64,000 nt of DNA. It comes from Ferruginibacter sp. (lineage in GTDB: Bacteria > Bacteroidota > Bacteroidia > Chitinophagales > Chitinophagaceae). The stretch lies in NCBI GenBank assembly GCA_016786725.1, contig JAEUVU010000013.1, forward strand, positions 186,001 through 250,000, given 5' to 3'. Under the pieces are notes generated by a model, which had not been told where the DNA came from, made no database searches, and saw nothing but the letters and a program-made list of their open reading frames with translations. The position numbers and the translations under genes are program-made. Positions 51,194 to 60,723 of the stretch are shown one piece after another (within the stretch, counting starts at the first letter, position 1; each line of letters opens with the position of its first letter).

Positions 51194-51991
51194 TTATTCT
51201 TCTTCCCCGGTACCTTTAGTAAAGCGTTTAATTATTCCGCGGCCACTCTCCCTGATAAAAGTTACAATTTCATCACGTTCATCTGTTGCCGGTAATTCCT
51301 CTTCAATATAATTAAGTGCCTGCGATGTGTTCATCCCTTTGTTGTAAATGAAACGGTAAATATCCAGTATCTGGTTTATCCTGTCTAATGAAAATCCTTT
51401 GCGCTTTAAACCAACGGAATTTACACCTGCATAACTAAGTGGCGTACGGCCTGCTTTTATATAGGGCGGCACATCTTTACTAACCAGCGAACCACCAGCA
51501 ATAAATGCATGTTGGCCAATTTGTACAAACTGGTGTACCGCACACATACCGGCAAGTATGGCATTATCGCCCATAATGACATGCCCTGCCATTTGTGTAT
51601 TGTTGCTCATGATGCAGTTATTGCCCACAATACAATCGTGTGCAATATGGCTGTATGCCATAATGAGGCAGTTATTTCCAACCCTCGTTGTCCATTTATC
51701 TTTACTGCCGCGGTTTACTGTTACAAACTCACGGATGGTTGTGTTGTCGCCGATCTCAACAGTAGTTTGCTCACCTTCGTATTTCAAATCCTGCGGAATG
51801 GCGGCAATAACTGCTCCCGGAAAAATGCGGCAATTCTTGCCAATTCTTGCGCCTTCCATAATAGTAACATTACTGCCAATCCAGGTGCCTTCGCCAATCT
51901 CTACATTCTGATGGATAACACTGAAGGGATCAACCTTTACATTGGTTGCCAGTTTTGCGTTGGGGTGTATGTATGTGTGTGGATGAATCAT
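51194..51991 (-). CDS. lpxA: Acyl-ACP:UDP-N-acetylglucosamine O-acyltransferase LpxA
   Basis: A 265-residue left-handed parallel beta-helix enzyme that makes the first lipid A intermediate by 3-O-acylation of UDP-GlcNAc. Hexapeptide repeats run from HPHTYIHPNAKLATNVKVDP to about residue 190. The catalytic His lies in MAYSHIAHDCIVGN, and GLKRKGFSLDRINQIL marks the start of the helical C-terminal domain. The length is family-typical. It lies downstream of lpxC/fabZ on the same strand, 44 bases away. Confidence 0.96.
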   Translation of the reverse strand: MIHPHTYIHPNAKLATNVKVDPFSVIHQNVEIGEGTWIGSNVTIMEGARIGKNCRIFPGAVIAAIPQDLKYEGEQTTVEIGDNTTIREFVTVNRGSKDKWTTRVGNNCLIMAYSHIAHDCIVGNNCIMSNNTQMAGHVIMGDNAILAGMCAVHQFVQIGQHAFIAGGSLVSKDVPPYIKAGRTPLSYAGVNSVGLKRKGFSLDRINQILDIYRFIYNKGMNTSQALNYIEEELPATDERDEIVTFIRESGRGIIKRFTKGTGEEE

Positions 51992-52035
51992 CAGGCTGTT
52001 ATTGGTTAAAAGTTAATCGTTAATTGGTTAACAGG

Positions 52036-53442
52036 TTATTTTCTTTTTACTAACTGAGCTGTAAGGTCTGCTTCGGTGCATAATTTATTGCCTACATAAA
52101 CACTGCCTTTCATCACACATATTCCCCTGCGTATAGGTTCAGTCAGTTCCATCTTTAATATCATCGTATCGCCGGGTACCACTTTTTGTTTGAACTTACA
52201 ATTATCAATCTTTAAAAAATAAGTATCATATTGGCCATCGGGCATGGTGTTGATGCAAAGCAGCCCGCCGGTTTGTGCCAGCGCTTCTATCTGCAAAACC
52301 CCTGGCATTACCGGGTTTCCTGGAAAATGGCCCTGGAAAAAATACTCGTTGAAAGTTACATTCTTAATGCCTACGATATGCGTGTCGGTAAGTTCAATGA
52401 TCTTGTCAACCATAATAAAAGGAAAACGGTGCGGCAGTGTTTTTTCTATCTGCTCCTGTGTATAAACCGGTGGCTGGTTAGGATCGTAATAAGGAATGTC
52501 CTTCGTGTGTTTATTCTTTTTGATATACTGTTTTATTTTTTTTGCAAACTCCACATTACTGCTATGACCAGGGCGGTTTGCAATGATATGTGCTTTGATG
52601 GGATAGCCTATTAAAGCCAGGTCGCCAACAACATCCAATAGTTTGTGGCGTGCCGGTTCGTTTGTAAAACGCAACTCAAGATTATTTAAGTAACCCTCAC
52701 TCTTAACTTCTACCTTGGCCCTGCCAAAGGCTTTTGCAAGCCTGGTCATTTCTTCATCGGTAACCGGTTTGTCAACCACCACAATGGCATTGTTGATGTC
52801 TCCGCCTTTTACCAGGTTATTATCCAGCAGCATTTCCAGTTCGTGCAAAAAACAAAATGTGCGGCAGGGGGCTATTTCGTTCTGAAAATCTTTCATGGAT
52901 TTTAAGCTGGCGTGCTGTGTACCCAAAACCGGGCTGTTAAAATCTATGAGCGTTGTTATCTGGTAGTTCACTGCAGGCAGGGCAGTCATCTCCACTTTTT
53001 TTACATCATCAAAGTGAGATATGTTGGTATCAATGGTGTACCAGATTTTTGCTGCATCCTGCTCCAGCACGCCGGTTTTTTCTATGATCTCAACAAAGGG
53101 TTCACTGCTGCCATCAATGATAGGTATTTCGGGTCCGTTGAGTTCTATCAGGCAATTATCAACGCCCATACCTACCAGGGCTGCTAAGATATGTTCAACG
53201 GTGCTTACTTTACAATCGCCTTTTTCTAAAGTTGTTCCTCTTGAAGTATCGGTTACAAGGTCGCAATCTGCCTTTATTATGGGTGAATCCGGCAGGTCGG
53301 TACGCTGAAACTGGTACCCAAATCCTGGGTTGGCAGGCTTCAAAGTCATATCCACATTTATACCCGAATGCAGGCCCGTGCCCGAAATGCTTACCGCTTT
53401 AACCAGTGTATGCTGTTTATCCGGATTAAAGTTTTTATCCAT
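52036..53442 (-). CDS. lpxC/fabZ: Bifunctional UDP-3-O-acyl-GlcNAc deacetylase / (3R)-hydroxyacyl-ACP dehydratase LpxC/FabZ
   Basis: A 468-residue fusion typical of Bacteroidota. Residues 1 to about 300 are LpxC, the zinc deacetylase committing step of lipid A synthesis, with the zinc His in STVEHILAAL and His plus Asp in RHKLLDVVGDLALIG. Residues about 325-468 are FabZ, which dehydrates 3-hydroxyacyl-ACP, with TLPHRFPFIMVDKI (catalytic His) and FQGHFPGNPVMPGVLQIEAL (catalytic Glu). I chose the ATG at 53442 over an open extension to 53490. A -7-like TATCTTTG lies 22 nt upstream of this ATG. Confidence 0.96.
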   Translation of the reverse strand: MDKNFNPDKQHTLVKAVSISGTGLHSGINVDMTLKPANPGFGYQFQRTDLPDSPIIKADCDLVTDTSRGTTLEKGDCKVSTVEHILAALVGMGVDNCLIELNGPEIPIIDGSSEPFVEIIEKTGVLEQDAAKIWYTIDTNISHFDDVKKVEMTALPAVNYQITTLIDFNSPVLGTQHASLKSMKDFQNEIAPCRTFCFLHELEMLLDNNLVKGGDINNAIVVVDKPVTDEEMTRLAKAFGRAKVEVKSEGYLNNLELRFTNEPARHKLLDVVGDLALIGYPIKAHIIANRPGHSSNVEFAKKIKQYIKKNKHTKDIPYYDPNQPPVYTQEQIEKTLPHRFPFIMVDKIIELTDTHIVGIKNVTFNEYFFQGHFPGNPVMPGVLQIEALAQTGGLLCINTMPDGQYDTYFLKIDNCKFKQKVVPGDTMILKMELTEPIRRGICVMKGSVYVGNKLCTEADLTAQLVKRK

Positions 53443-53464
53443 GTGTAGTGCTGAATTTTGTTGG

Positions 53465-53472
53465 CAAAGATA
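53465..53472 (-). promoter_or_regulatory. Putative -7 box of lpxC/fabZ
   Basis: Reading leftward, TATCTTTG matches TAnnTTTG exactly and lies 22 nt before the ATG at 53442, leaving a short leader of about 20 nt. Confidence 0.4.
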
Positions 53473-53522
53473 TTTAAAATATGTTGCCACACCGCTCGTG
53501 TTCTTATATAGCTGGAATGGTT

Positions 53523-56069
53523 TTAAAACTGCACCTGGAAACTGCCGAAAACACCAAATTTAGATGCTGTGCCTGCATAAGAAGCCGAAGGAGCAAGGCG
53601 CCATACAAAATCGAGGCGGAATACCTTGAAGATATTATCAATGCCTGTACCCACTTCTATGTAAGATTTATTGTTCAGCGTTTTAAAACCCACTTTTGGA
53701 TATGGAAAAATGGCGTAGGTATTTAAATCATCATTTGCTTTGCTTAGCGAACCCCAAAGCGTTTTTACTGTATAAAACTGCCTGAATTTTAATTTACGGG
53801 TAAGGGGAATAAAGCGGAAAAGCCCCGAGCCTATGTTATGTTCCATACTGATGCCTGCATATTGATCGCTCAGGTATTCGAAACGGTTCATCAGGTTAAA
53901 GGCAAACGGGTTGTAATAATACAGGTCGTTGCCAGGATGATTCTCCAGGTTGGTAAAAGGTAAAGTGCCGTTTACCTTTCCGCCATAAACCCGGTAATAA
54001 AGCGTTCCGTAAGGAGATATCTTCATCATGTCTTTTATCAGCAGCGAATACCTTGTATAATTATAAGCGCTGTTGAAAACACCTTTTAATCCTTTGGAAA
54101 AAGTAAATTCCACAACCGGGTATTTTGTGCCGATTGAATAGCGGTTGTAATCGGTTTCAATAAATCTTTCTAAATAAGCAAAGCGGAGTTTTAAAGCCAC
54201 TTCAAAATTGGTAAGCGGCTCACCGCCTGTTACTTTGAAGTTTGATAATGGGGGCAGATTGGGGGATAAAGGTGTGTATTGCCTGCGTGATACAAACAGT
54301 TCGGTTGAAAAACCTTTACCCAGGTCGCTGGATGCATCAAACCTGATATCTTTTACGTTGATAAATTTCCTGCGGTTGTTTGGCTTTCTTATCGCAACTG
54401 AAAAAATATTGTCCTGGCTTACTTCGCCAAGCTGGCTGATGCCGTTATCAATATCGTTTTGGTAAGAAGCATGCAGCCTTATTCTTTTAGGCGCTCTTTG
54501 TACGATCCAGTACGCCTCGGCCTGTCCTTTAAACCGTTTATCTCTTAAACCATATGCCAGGTAGCCATGCAGGTAAACATCTTTAAATAATTTTTTGTTG
54601 GTTCCAAGGTCGAAACGGAAACGGGAACCCTGTATGGTATCAAAACTGTACCAGTTAAACCAGGGGCCAATTTCAAACTTGCCAATGTTGCGGTAGCCGC
54701 CGGCCAGGAATTTTAAATTGGTTTGCAGTTTCTGAAACCTGGGCATTGCCATCAGCTTGTCAATGGTTTCGTAAATAGCCCTTTCATTTTTTGATAGAGT
54801 ATCGTGCCGCAGGTTAACCCATTGCGAATCGGAATTTTTTACAACCGATTTTTCTGTTTTTACCAGCTCTTCAATTTTCTGTTCTTTAAAAGCAGTGGTC
54901 AGCGAATCGCTGTTGATCACAATGCCTTTATAAGAAGTTGTTTTGCGGCCAATAAGTGTAAGAGAATTTTTACCAAGTACCCTGAAATCGGCAAAGAATT
55001 TATCCCGGTTTAAAAATATCACTGAATCGTTGAGGGGCAGATATTCCTGGAAAACGCTGATGCGGTCTATAAAATTAATATTTGCTTCCTTACCCAGGTA
55101 CATGGATATCCTGCGTACCTGGTAGGTTTTTTCTGTTACCCAGGCATCGCCTTCAAAAGTATTCTGGCCGGCACGTTTTGGTTTAAAAACAAAATGATAT
55201 TGCTTGCCGCCGTTTACAACTTGTGTATCCGGCACGGTAAAAATGTAATAAGCATCGGCATTGTCATTAAACGGGCTGATGAAATCCTTATCCATCACAT
55301 TTACAAAATTGCTGTATATGCTTACGTTCTGGTTCATCACCCCCAGCAGTTTAGCAAAGCTTTCGTTATTAAACCCTTTCGTTTGACTGGCTTTGATATT
55401 CTCGTAAAACTTTTTAGGATTTTTCTGATAGGCGTAATCACTCAATGTCTCAATAAGATAAGCCGGCAAAAATGGGGCAGACTCAGAGGTGCTGTCCATA
55501 TTATCAAAAATGAAAGAGAAATTCTTTAAGATAAAATTCTTCTTAGCCTTATCTGCATTAAAATTCTTGATGTCAATTTCCAGTTTGTTGTATGCTTCGT
55601 AGCTGAAGTTGGCAAGATCGTAGCGGTTGTACTGTTTTTTCTTGCTCATAATTTTTTTCCAAAGAAAAAGCCCCCGGTTCCATTTGGCTTTAATAACCAC
55701 TTCGCCTTTTGCAGTGCCTCTTGCAAGCTGTATGTTTAAGTTTTGATTGTTTTGCAGATGAGTGATGGGGATGGCATAAATTTCAAAACCAATAAAACTT
55801 ACTTTAAGCGTATCATCTTTAAAATTGCTGATGTAAAAAGAAAACTGCCCGGCACTGTCGGTGGTTTTACCAATGCCCGACCGGGCAAAATAAACCGAAG
55901 CAAAACTTACCGGTTCTTTGGTATGGCCGTCAATCACTGTTCCGGAAAAAGAAATGGGTTGTGCAAAAGCCAGGGTTGATACAAAAACGAGAAAAAGTAT
56001 TGATATGCTATGCCTCAGGGTACTCAAAAAAATATTTTTACAAGTTGGGTAAGGCAAATCAAATTTCAC
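53523..56069 (-). CDS. DUF5686/carboxypeptidase-regulatory-like outer-membrane protein
   Basis: An 848-residue exported protein with a signal peptide ending VFVSTLAFAQ. A carboxypeptidase-regulatory-like beta domain (about 36-115, PISFSGTVIDGHTKEPVSFASVYFARSG) is followed by a long DUF5686 region ending in many beta-strands and VFGSFQVQF, as expected of an outer-membrane barrel. The most upstream in-frame start is a GTG at 56069, so the exact start is uncertain. It lies between lpxD and lpxC/fabZ, interrupting the usual lpxD-lpxC order, which hints at a role in envelope biogenesis. No catalytic motif is seen. Confidence 0.85.
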   Translation of the reverse strand: MKFDLPYPTCKNIFLSTLRHSISILFLVFVSTLAFAQPISFSGTVIDGHTKEPVSFASVYFARSGIGKTTDSAGQFSFYISNFKDDTLKVSFIGFEIYAIPITHLQNNQNLNIQLARGTAKGEVVIKAKWNRGLFLWKKIMSKKKQYNRYDLANFSYEAYNKLEIDIKNFNADKAKKNFILKNFSFIFDNMDSTSESAPFLPAYLIETLSDYAYQKNPKKFYENIKASQTKGFNNESFAKLLGVMNQNVSIYSNFVNVMDKDFISPFNDNADAYYIFTVPDTQVVNGGKQYHFVFKPKRAGQNTFEGDAWVTEKTYQVRRISMYLGKEANINFIDRISVFQEYLPLNDSVIFLNRDKFFADFRVLGKNSLTLIGRKTTSYKGIVINSDSLTTAFKEQKIEELVKTEKSVVKNSDSQWVNLRHDTLSKNERAIYETIDKLMAMPRFQKLQTNLKFLAGGYRNIGKFEIGPWFNWYSFDTIQGSRFRFDLGTNKKLFKDVYLHGYLAYGLRDKRFKGQAEAYWIVQRAPKRIRLHASYQNDIDNGISQLGEVSQDNIFSVAIRKPNNRRKFINVKDIRFDASSDLGKGFSTELFVSRRQYTPLSPNLPPLSNFKVTGGEPLTNFEVALKLRFAYLERFIETDYNRYSIGTKYPVVEFTFSKGLKGVFNSAYNYTRYSLLIKDMMKISPYGTLYYRVYGGKVNGTLPFTNLENHPGNDLYYYNPFAFNLMNRFEYLSDQYAGISMEHNIGSGLFRFIPLTRKLKFRQFYTVKTLWGSLSKANDDLNTYAIFPYPKVGFKTLNNKSYIEVGTGIDNIFKVFRLDFVWRLAPSASYAGTASKFGVFGSFQVQF

Positions 56070-56158
56070 GCCGGGTTTTAAAGCGAAGCATCAAAGATAT
56101 TTGTTTTTATCAGCCTATTTGTTAAAGAAAATGTTAAGCACATTAATTGATGGGAAGA

Positions 56159-57208
56159 TCAGGCGTTTTTTTTCTCCATTATTTCTTTCAAAATTTTCTC
56201 CAGCTCCAGCACCCTTTTTTCCAGGCCGGGTAAATTGCGGCTGGCAACCTGGCTGCGCAGGGCGGCGGTATAATCAAAGGCAGGAGAACCGGTAACGGCA
56301 GAGTTTGGATTGGTGATAGATTTACTTACGCCGCTTTGTGCATTTATTTTGGTGCCGTCGGCAATTTTAATGTGCCCAACAATACCAACCTGGCCACCTA
56401 TCATTACATTATTACCAACTTTGGTACTGCCGCTGATGCCGCTTTGCGCTGCAATTACCGAATTGTTGCCTACTTCTACATTGTGTGCTATCTGTAAAAG
56501 GTTATCAAGCTTAGCGCCTGCTTTTATTAAAGTACTGCCGATGGTTGCACGGTCTATTGTAGCATTGGCGCCAATTTCCACACCGTCTTCAATAATTACA
56601 TTGCCTATCTGCGGCACTTTTTTAAGCGTTCCATCTGCCTGCGGAGCAAAACCAAAACCATCGCCGCCAATTACGGTGCCTGCATGAATGGAAACATTAT
56701 CTCCAATAACACAATCGTGGTATATTTTAACACCGGGATGAATGATGGTATTTTTTCCAATCCTTACATTATCGCCTAAAAAAGTATTGGGATAAATTTT
56801 TGCGCCATCTGCTACAATCACATTTTCGCCCAGGTAACTAAAGGCACCAATAAAAACATTATCGCCAACCTTGGCTGTTGATGCAATATAAACCGGTTGT
56901 TGTATGCCGGTTAATTGCTGGCGCATGATCTGCTGGTATTTATCCAGCAGGGTTGCAAAAGCGGTGTATGCATCAGCAACCTTTATCAGTGTAGCTTCAA
57001 CCGGTTGTTTTAATTCCTGTGTTTCATTTACAATGATGATGCTGGCCTTGGTGCTGTAAAGATATTCTTCGTACTTGGGATTTGCCAGGAAGGCAAGCTG
57101 CCCTTTTTGCGCTTCTTCAATTTTACCGAAAGAGGCAACAGCAGTATCGGCATTGCCTTCAACTTTGCCGTTGATCATCATGGCTATTTGTGCTGCGGTG
57201 AATTGCAT
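56159..57208 (-). CDS. lpxD: UDP-3-O-(3-hydroxyacyl)glucosamine N-acyltransferase LpxD
   Basis: A 349-residue enzyme of the lipid A pathway that N-acylates the sugar after LpxC. An N-terminal uridine-binding domain (about 1-100, [18 protein letters not shown]) precedes a left-handed beta-helix with hexapeptide repeats, catalytic-site region [11 protein letters not shown] and [23 protein letters not shown] (His), and a C-terminal helix. The ATG at 57208 is preferred over the start four codons earlier. It lies downstream of the HD-domain gene. The gap between them carries a TAGTCATT-type repeat. Confidence 0.95.
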   Translation of the reverse strand: MQFTAAQIAMMINGKVEGNADTAVASFGKIEEAQKGQLAFLANPKYEEYLYSTKASIIIVNETQELKQPVEATLIKVADAYTAFATLLDKYQQIMRQQLTGIQQPVYIASTAKVGDNVFIGAFSYLGENVIVADGAKIYPNTFLGDNVRIGKNTIIHPGVKIYHDCVIGDNVSIHAGTVIGGDGFGFAPQADGTLKKVPQIGNVIIEDGVEIGANATIDRATIGSTLIKAGAKLDNLLQIAHNVEVGNNSVIAAQSGISGSTKVGNNVMIGGQVGIVGHIKIADGTKINAQSGVSKSITNPNSAVTGSPAFDYTAALRSQVASRNLPGLEKRVLELEKILKEIMEKKNA

Positions 57209-57213
57209 AAATT

Positions 57214-57304
57214 TAGTCAATTAGTCATTGAGTCATTTGTCATTGAGGGCCAGCCATTTTAAGATCCCATAATTAATTAGAGATGCTTTAATGACTAATG
57301 ACTA
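57214..57304. repeat. TAGTCATT-type intergenic repeat, copy A (overlaps a stop codon)
   Basis: The arms ttagtcattgagtcatttgtcattg and tttaatgactaatgacta are inverted relative to each other. The right arm overlaps the TAG stop codon of the HD-domain gene. A similar element at 60721-60802 overlaps the TAG of the small gene before it. No ORF lies inside. Confidence 0.8.
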
Positions 57305-58486
57305 TGTTCTCAAATAACAAATGTAATATTTTTTAACCTTGCCCATCAGGTTTTGATTGATGAGGGCATTATCAACTTCCGAGATGTCTTTTACGGTGCC
57401 GTCTTTAAAAAGAATATGAATATGCTCATTATCCGGGTTGTAAGTACTGCTTTCCACTTCATCTGCAAAAACCAGCCATGCAGCTTGTGCCGGGCTAATA
57501 TTTAATTGATTACAGGCCTCAGCAATTTTTTGCTGTACAACCGCTTCATCAACCGGGGTGCCAAAGTACTGAACTTTAAGCAACTGCCGGTTAATAATTC
57601 CTTTGCATAAAAAAGACAGGATCTTGTCCTCATGGTCGCACCAGCCTTTAATGGCTGCCAATACATCATAATCATCCAGGTTGCAAAACTCTTCAAGCGT
57701 AACGGTTTGAATGGGTTGTGTAATAAAATTATGTAACGGCTGCTGTGTAGCCGCTTTTATATACTTAGCCCGTTTAATGATCTGCTTCAGCATTTGCTCG
57801 GCACACAATACTGTTTTGTGCAGGTAAACCTGCCAGTACATGAGGCGGCGGGCTACCAAAAACTTTTCAATGGAATAAATTGATTTTTCCTCAACCATCA
57901 ATTCGCCGTTATGTACGGTAAGCATTTTTATGATGCGGTCGTAACCGATAACGCCTTCATTAACGCCGGAGAAAAAACTGTCCCTTGTTAAATAATCCAA
58001 CCGGTCCACATCAAGCTGGCCACTGATGAGCTGGAAGAGGAATTTTTTGTGGTAGCGGCCTGTAAAAATCTCAATGGCCAAACTAAGCTTGCCGTCAAAT
58101 TGCCTGTTCAGTTCCTCAATGATCATGATAGAAAGTTCTTCATGATGCCTGCTTTCTACCAACACATGCTCCAGTGCATGGCTGAAAGGCCCGTGTCCTG
58201 TATCGTGTAAAAGAATGGCAATTCTGGCGGCTTGTTCTTCAGCTGCAGTTATTTCGGTTCCCTTATTTTTTAATTCAGATAATGCATTAGACATTAAATG
58301 ATATGCCCCCAAAGCATGGTGCAGCCTGCTGTGAACAGCCCCGGGATAAACCAGGTTTGCCATTGCCATCTGGCTGATGCGGCGCAGCCGCTGAAAATAC
58401 GGGTGGCTGATAACCGCATTGATCAATTCATCGTCAATGGTTATAAAACCATATACCGGGTCATTGATAATTTTCCTGAAAGCCAT
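57302..58486 (-). CDS. HD superfamily phosphohydrolase (COG1078-like)
   Basis: A 394-residue cytoplasmic protein with an HD metal-dependent hydrolase domain. Key residues are seen in HPYFQRLRRISQMAM, the His in HHALGAYHLM and the HD doublet in IAILLHDTGHGPFSHALEHVL, with DVDRLDYLTRDSFF downstream. Related proteins degrade deoxynucleoside triphosphates or similar nucleotides. The activity here is unproven. It lies upstream of lpxD on the same strand, a neighbourhood conserved in Bacteroidota. Its TAG stop is part of a repeat arm. Confidence 0.9.
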   Translation of the reverse strand: MAFRKIINDPVYGFITIDDELINAVISHPYFQRLRRISQMAMANLVYPGAVHSRLHHALGAYHLMSNALSELKNKGTEITAAEEQAARIAILLHDTGHGPFSHALEHVLVESRHHEELSIMIIEELNRQFDGKLSLAIEIFTGRYHKKFLFQLISGQLDVDRLDYLTRDSFFSGVNEGVIGYDRIIKMLTVHNGELMVEEKSIYSIEKFLVARRLMYWQVYLHKTVLCAEQMLKQIIKRAKYIKAATQQPLHNFITQPIQTVTLEEFCNLDDYDVLAAIKGWCDHEDKILSFLCKGIINRQLLKVQYFGTPVDEAVVQQKIAEACNQLNISPAQAAWLVFADEVESSTYNPDNEHIHILFKDGTVKDISEVDNALINQNLMGKVKKYYICYLRT

Positions 58487-58720
58487 TAATTGTTTATTGT
58501 TTGTCCGCAGTATATCCTGCGGGTATTATGCCCCTGGCATTAACTGTTTGTTAAAAGATGCACAAAGCTAAATAAAGCGGGGCATCAATGGTATAAAAAA
58601 TTAAATTTGTAAGAATTCATACTTCGGCTTCGCTCAATAATGGTATATAGTACAAGTGAGTGACAAAGCGATGTTTAATGGAATTACTAAAGCCCGTAAC
58701 CACAAACAACAAACACAAAT

Positions 58721-60277
58721 ATGAGCATAGCTAAAATTCTTTGGGTAGATGATGAAATAGACAGCCTGACATCGCAGGTAATGTTTTTACAAAACAAGGG
58801 TTATGAAGTGCAGACAAAAACCAATGGATTTGATGCCGTGGAATATGTAAAGGATAATATTGTGGATGTGGTATTGCTTGATGAAACCATGCCCGGCATT
58901 ACCGGTTTGCAAACCCTGCAGCAGATCAAAGAATTGAAAAGTACTTTACCGGTTGTTTTAATTACCAAGAACGAAGCAGAAAACTTGATGGACGAAGCCA
59001 TCGGATCGCAGATAAGCGATTACCTGATAAAACCGGTAAACCCTAACCAGGTTTGGCTTAGTTTGAAAAAACTGATTGATAATAAAAGGTTGGTTGCCGA
59101 AAAAACAACCTCTGCTTATCAGCAGGAGTTTCGCAGTTTGTTTACCGCTTTGAACAGCAACCCTGATTATAACGAGTGGATGGATATTTATAAAAAACTT
59201 GTTTATTGGGAACTGGAAATCAAAAAGAGCGACAGCCCGGAGATGCAGGAAGTTTTTCAAACACAAAAAAATGAAGCCAATACCGAATTTTTCAAATTCG
59301 TTTCACGCAATTATGCCGGCTGGGTAAGTCCTAAAAGCGCCGATGCCCCAATTATGAGCCACAACCTGATGAAGTTTAAAGTATTGCCTCATATAGAAAA
59401 AGGGGTACCGCTTTTTTTTGTGCTGATAGACAATTTACGCTTTGATCAATGGAAAACTATTCAACCGATTTTTGCAGACAGTTTCCGTATTCATGAGGAA
59501 GAAACATTTTACGCCATTTTGCCTACGGCCACGCAATATGCCCGAAATGCCATTTTTGCCGGAATGATGCCGGTTGATATTGAAAAAAAATTTCCGGTAC
59601 AGTGGAAAAATGACGATGAAGACGGCGGAAAGAATATGAGTGAAGAAGATTTTTTTAAAGCACAGCTCAAAACACTGGGTAAATCCGATCTTAAATATTC
59701 ATACACCAAAATAACCAATAACCATGATGGACAAAAGCTGGTTGATAATATTCATAACCTGCTTGACAATGATATTAATGTGATCGTTTACAACTTTGTG
59801 GATATGCTGAGCCATGCCCGTACCGAAATGGAAGTGCTGAAAGAACTTGCCGGTGATGAAACCAGTTACCGTAGCATTACCGAAAGCTGGTTTACTCATT
59901 CGCCGCTGCACCAGGCACTTAAAAAAATTGCCGATAAAAAATTAACGGTGATCGTTGCAACGGATCACGGCAGCGTAAGGGTTAATACACCTGCAAAAGT
60001 TATTGGTGATAAGCAAACCACTTCCAACCTGAGATACAAACATGGCCGTAATTTAAATTACGAACCTAAAGATGTGCTGGCTTTCCGTGATCCAAGAGAA
60101 GCCGGCTTGCCGGTTCCTAATGTGAATTCTTCTTTCATCTTTGCAAAAGGAGACCTGTATTTATGTTACCCCAATAATTATAACCACTTTGCCAACTATT
60201 ACCGCAATACTTTTCAGCATGGCGGTATAAGCCTGGAAGAAATGATCGTGCCGGTAATACGGATGACGAATAAGTAG
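58721..60277 (+). CDS. porX: PorX-like response regulator with PglZ domain (T9SS regulator)
   Basis: A 518-residue protein. Residues 1-120 are a receiver domain with acidic residues DDE (10-12), Asp54 in VVLLDETMPGITG and Lys in YLIKPVNPN. From about residue 200 to the end is a PglZ alkaline-phosphatase-like domain, with metal-site segments LFFVLIDNLRFDQW, FVDMLSHARTEM and VIVATDHGSVRV. PorX is the known T9SS regulator of Bacteroidota, acting with PorY and an ECF sigma factor to control secretion-system genes. The partner kinase is not adjacent. A direct link to the giant T9SS proteins at 1-8262 is plausible but not shown by context alone. Confidence 0.94.
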   Translation: MSIAKILWVDDEIDSLTSQVMFLQNKGYEVQTKTNGFDAVEYVKDNIVDVVLLDETMPGITGLQTLQQIKELKSTLPVVLITKNEAENLMDEAIGSQISDYLIKPVNPNQVWLSLKKLIDNKRLVAEKTTSAYQQEFRSLFTALNSNPDYNEWMDIYKKLVYWELEIKKSDSPEMQEVFQTQKNEANTEFFKFVSRNYAGWVSPKSADAPIMSHNLMKFKVLPHIEKGVPLFFVLIDNLRFDQWKTIQPIFADSFRIHEEETFYAILPTATQYARNAIFAGMMPVDIEKKFPVQWKNDDEDGGKNMSEEDFFKAQLKTLGKSDLKYSYTKITNNHDGQKLVDNIHNLLDNDINVIVYNFVDMLSHARTEMEVLKELAGDETSYRSITESWFTHSPLHQALKKIADKKLTVIVATDHGSVRVNTPAKVIGDKQTTSNLRYKHGRNLNYEPKDVLAFRDPREAGLPVPNVNSSFIFAKGDLYLCYPNNYNHFANYYRNTFQHGGISLEEMIVPVIRMTNK

Positions 60278-60278
60278 A

Positions 60279-60456
60279 GCCCCAAACCCCTGAAAAAGCT
60301 TAGTAAGAGGTTTTTGTTTTAAACTTATACTGAGTTTCAGTTTGTTTATGGTTTTAGTTATCAACGGTTGTTGAAAAAGTTTTTTTTTATTACTCTTCAA
60401 TTAAGTGAAGTTGCACTTAATTAAAAAACTTCAAAAGTCCCTTTAGGGGTTGGGGT
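60279..60456. repeat. MITE-like element between porX and the 87-aa gene
   Basis: The ends gccccaaacccct (from 60279) and aggggttgggg (to 60455) are imperfect inverted repeats about 178 bases apart. The element starts one base after the porX stop and ends 3 bases before the ATG at 60460. Its right end resembles the repeat in front of the gene at 27824. No transposase gene is nearby. Confidence 0.5.
60399..60422. other. Perfect 9-bp hairpin inside the MITE-like element
   Basis: aattaagtg (60399-60407) pairs with cacttaatt (60414-60422) around a 6-nt loop. No T-run follows, so a terminator role is unlikely. Confidence 0.6.
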
Positions 60457-60459
60457 ATT

Positions 60460-60723
60460 ATGAAATACACACAACATAATTTAGACAAGATAGAAAAAGT
60501 AGCAGAGGAAAGCGGTTATGTTATCCGTTACGAAAGAGGGACTTTTCAAAGCGGTTATTGCATTCTGCAGGAAAGGAAAGTGATCGTCATCAATAAATTT
60601 TTTCAAACAGAGGGCAGGATGAATACCCTTATTGACCTGATGCCGCAATTAGATATTAATTTTGATGCGCTGACACATGAGAGCCAGAAAATGTATGACG
60701 AAGTGATGGCTGTAGTGAAATAG
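60460..60723 (+). CDS. Small conserved Bacteroidota protein of unknown function
   Basis: An 87-residue acidic cytoplasmic protein. It begins MKYTQHNLDKIEKVAEESGYVIRYERG and contains SGYCILQERKVIVINKFFQTEGRMNTLIDLMPQ. The overall pattern suggests a small alpha/beta fold. Similar small proteins occur near porX and hydrolase genes in Bacteroidota, but I know no function. The ATG lies 3 bases after a repeat element that supplies its leader, and its TAG stop is the start of the next repeat. Confidence 0.78.
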   Translation: MKYTQHNLDKIEKVAEESGYVIRYERGTFQSGYCILQERKVIVINKFFQTEGRMNTLIDLMPQLDINFDALTHESQKMYDEVMAVVK

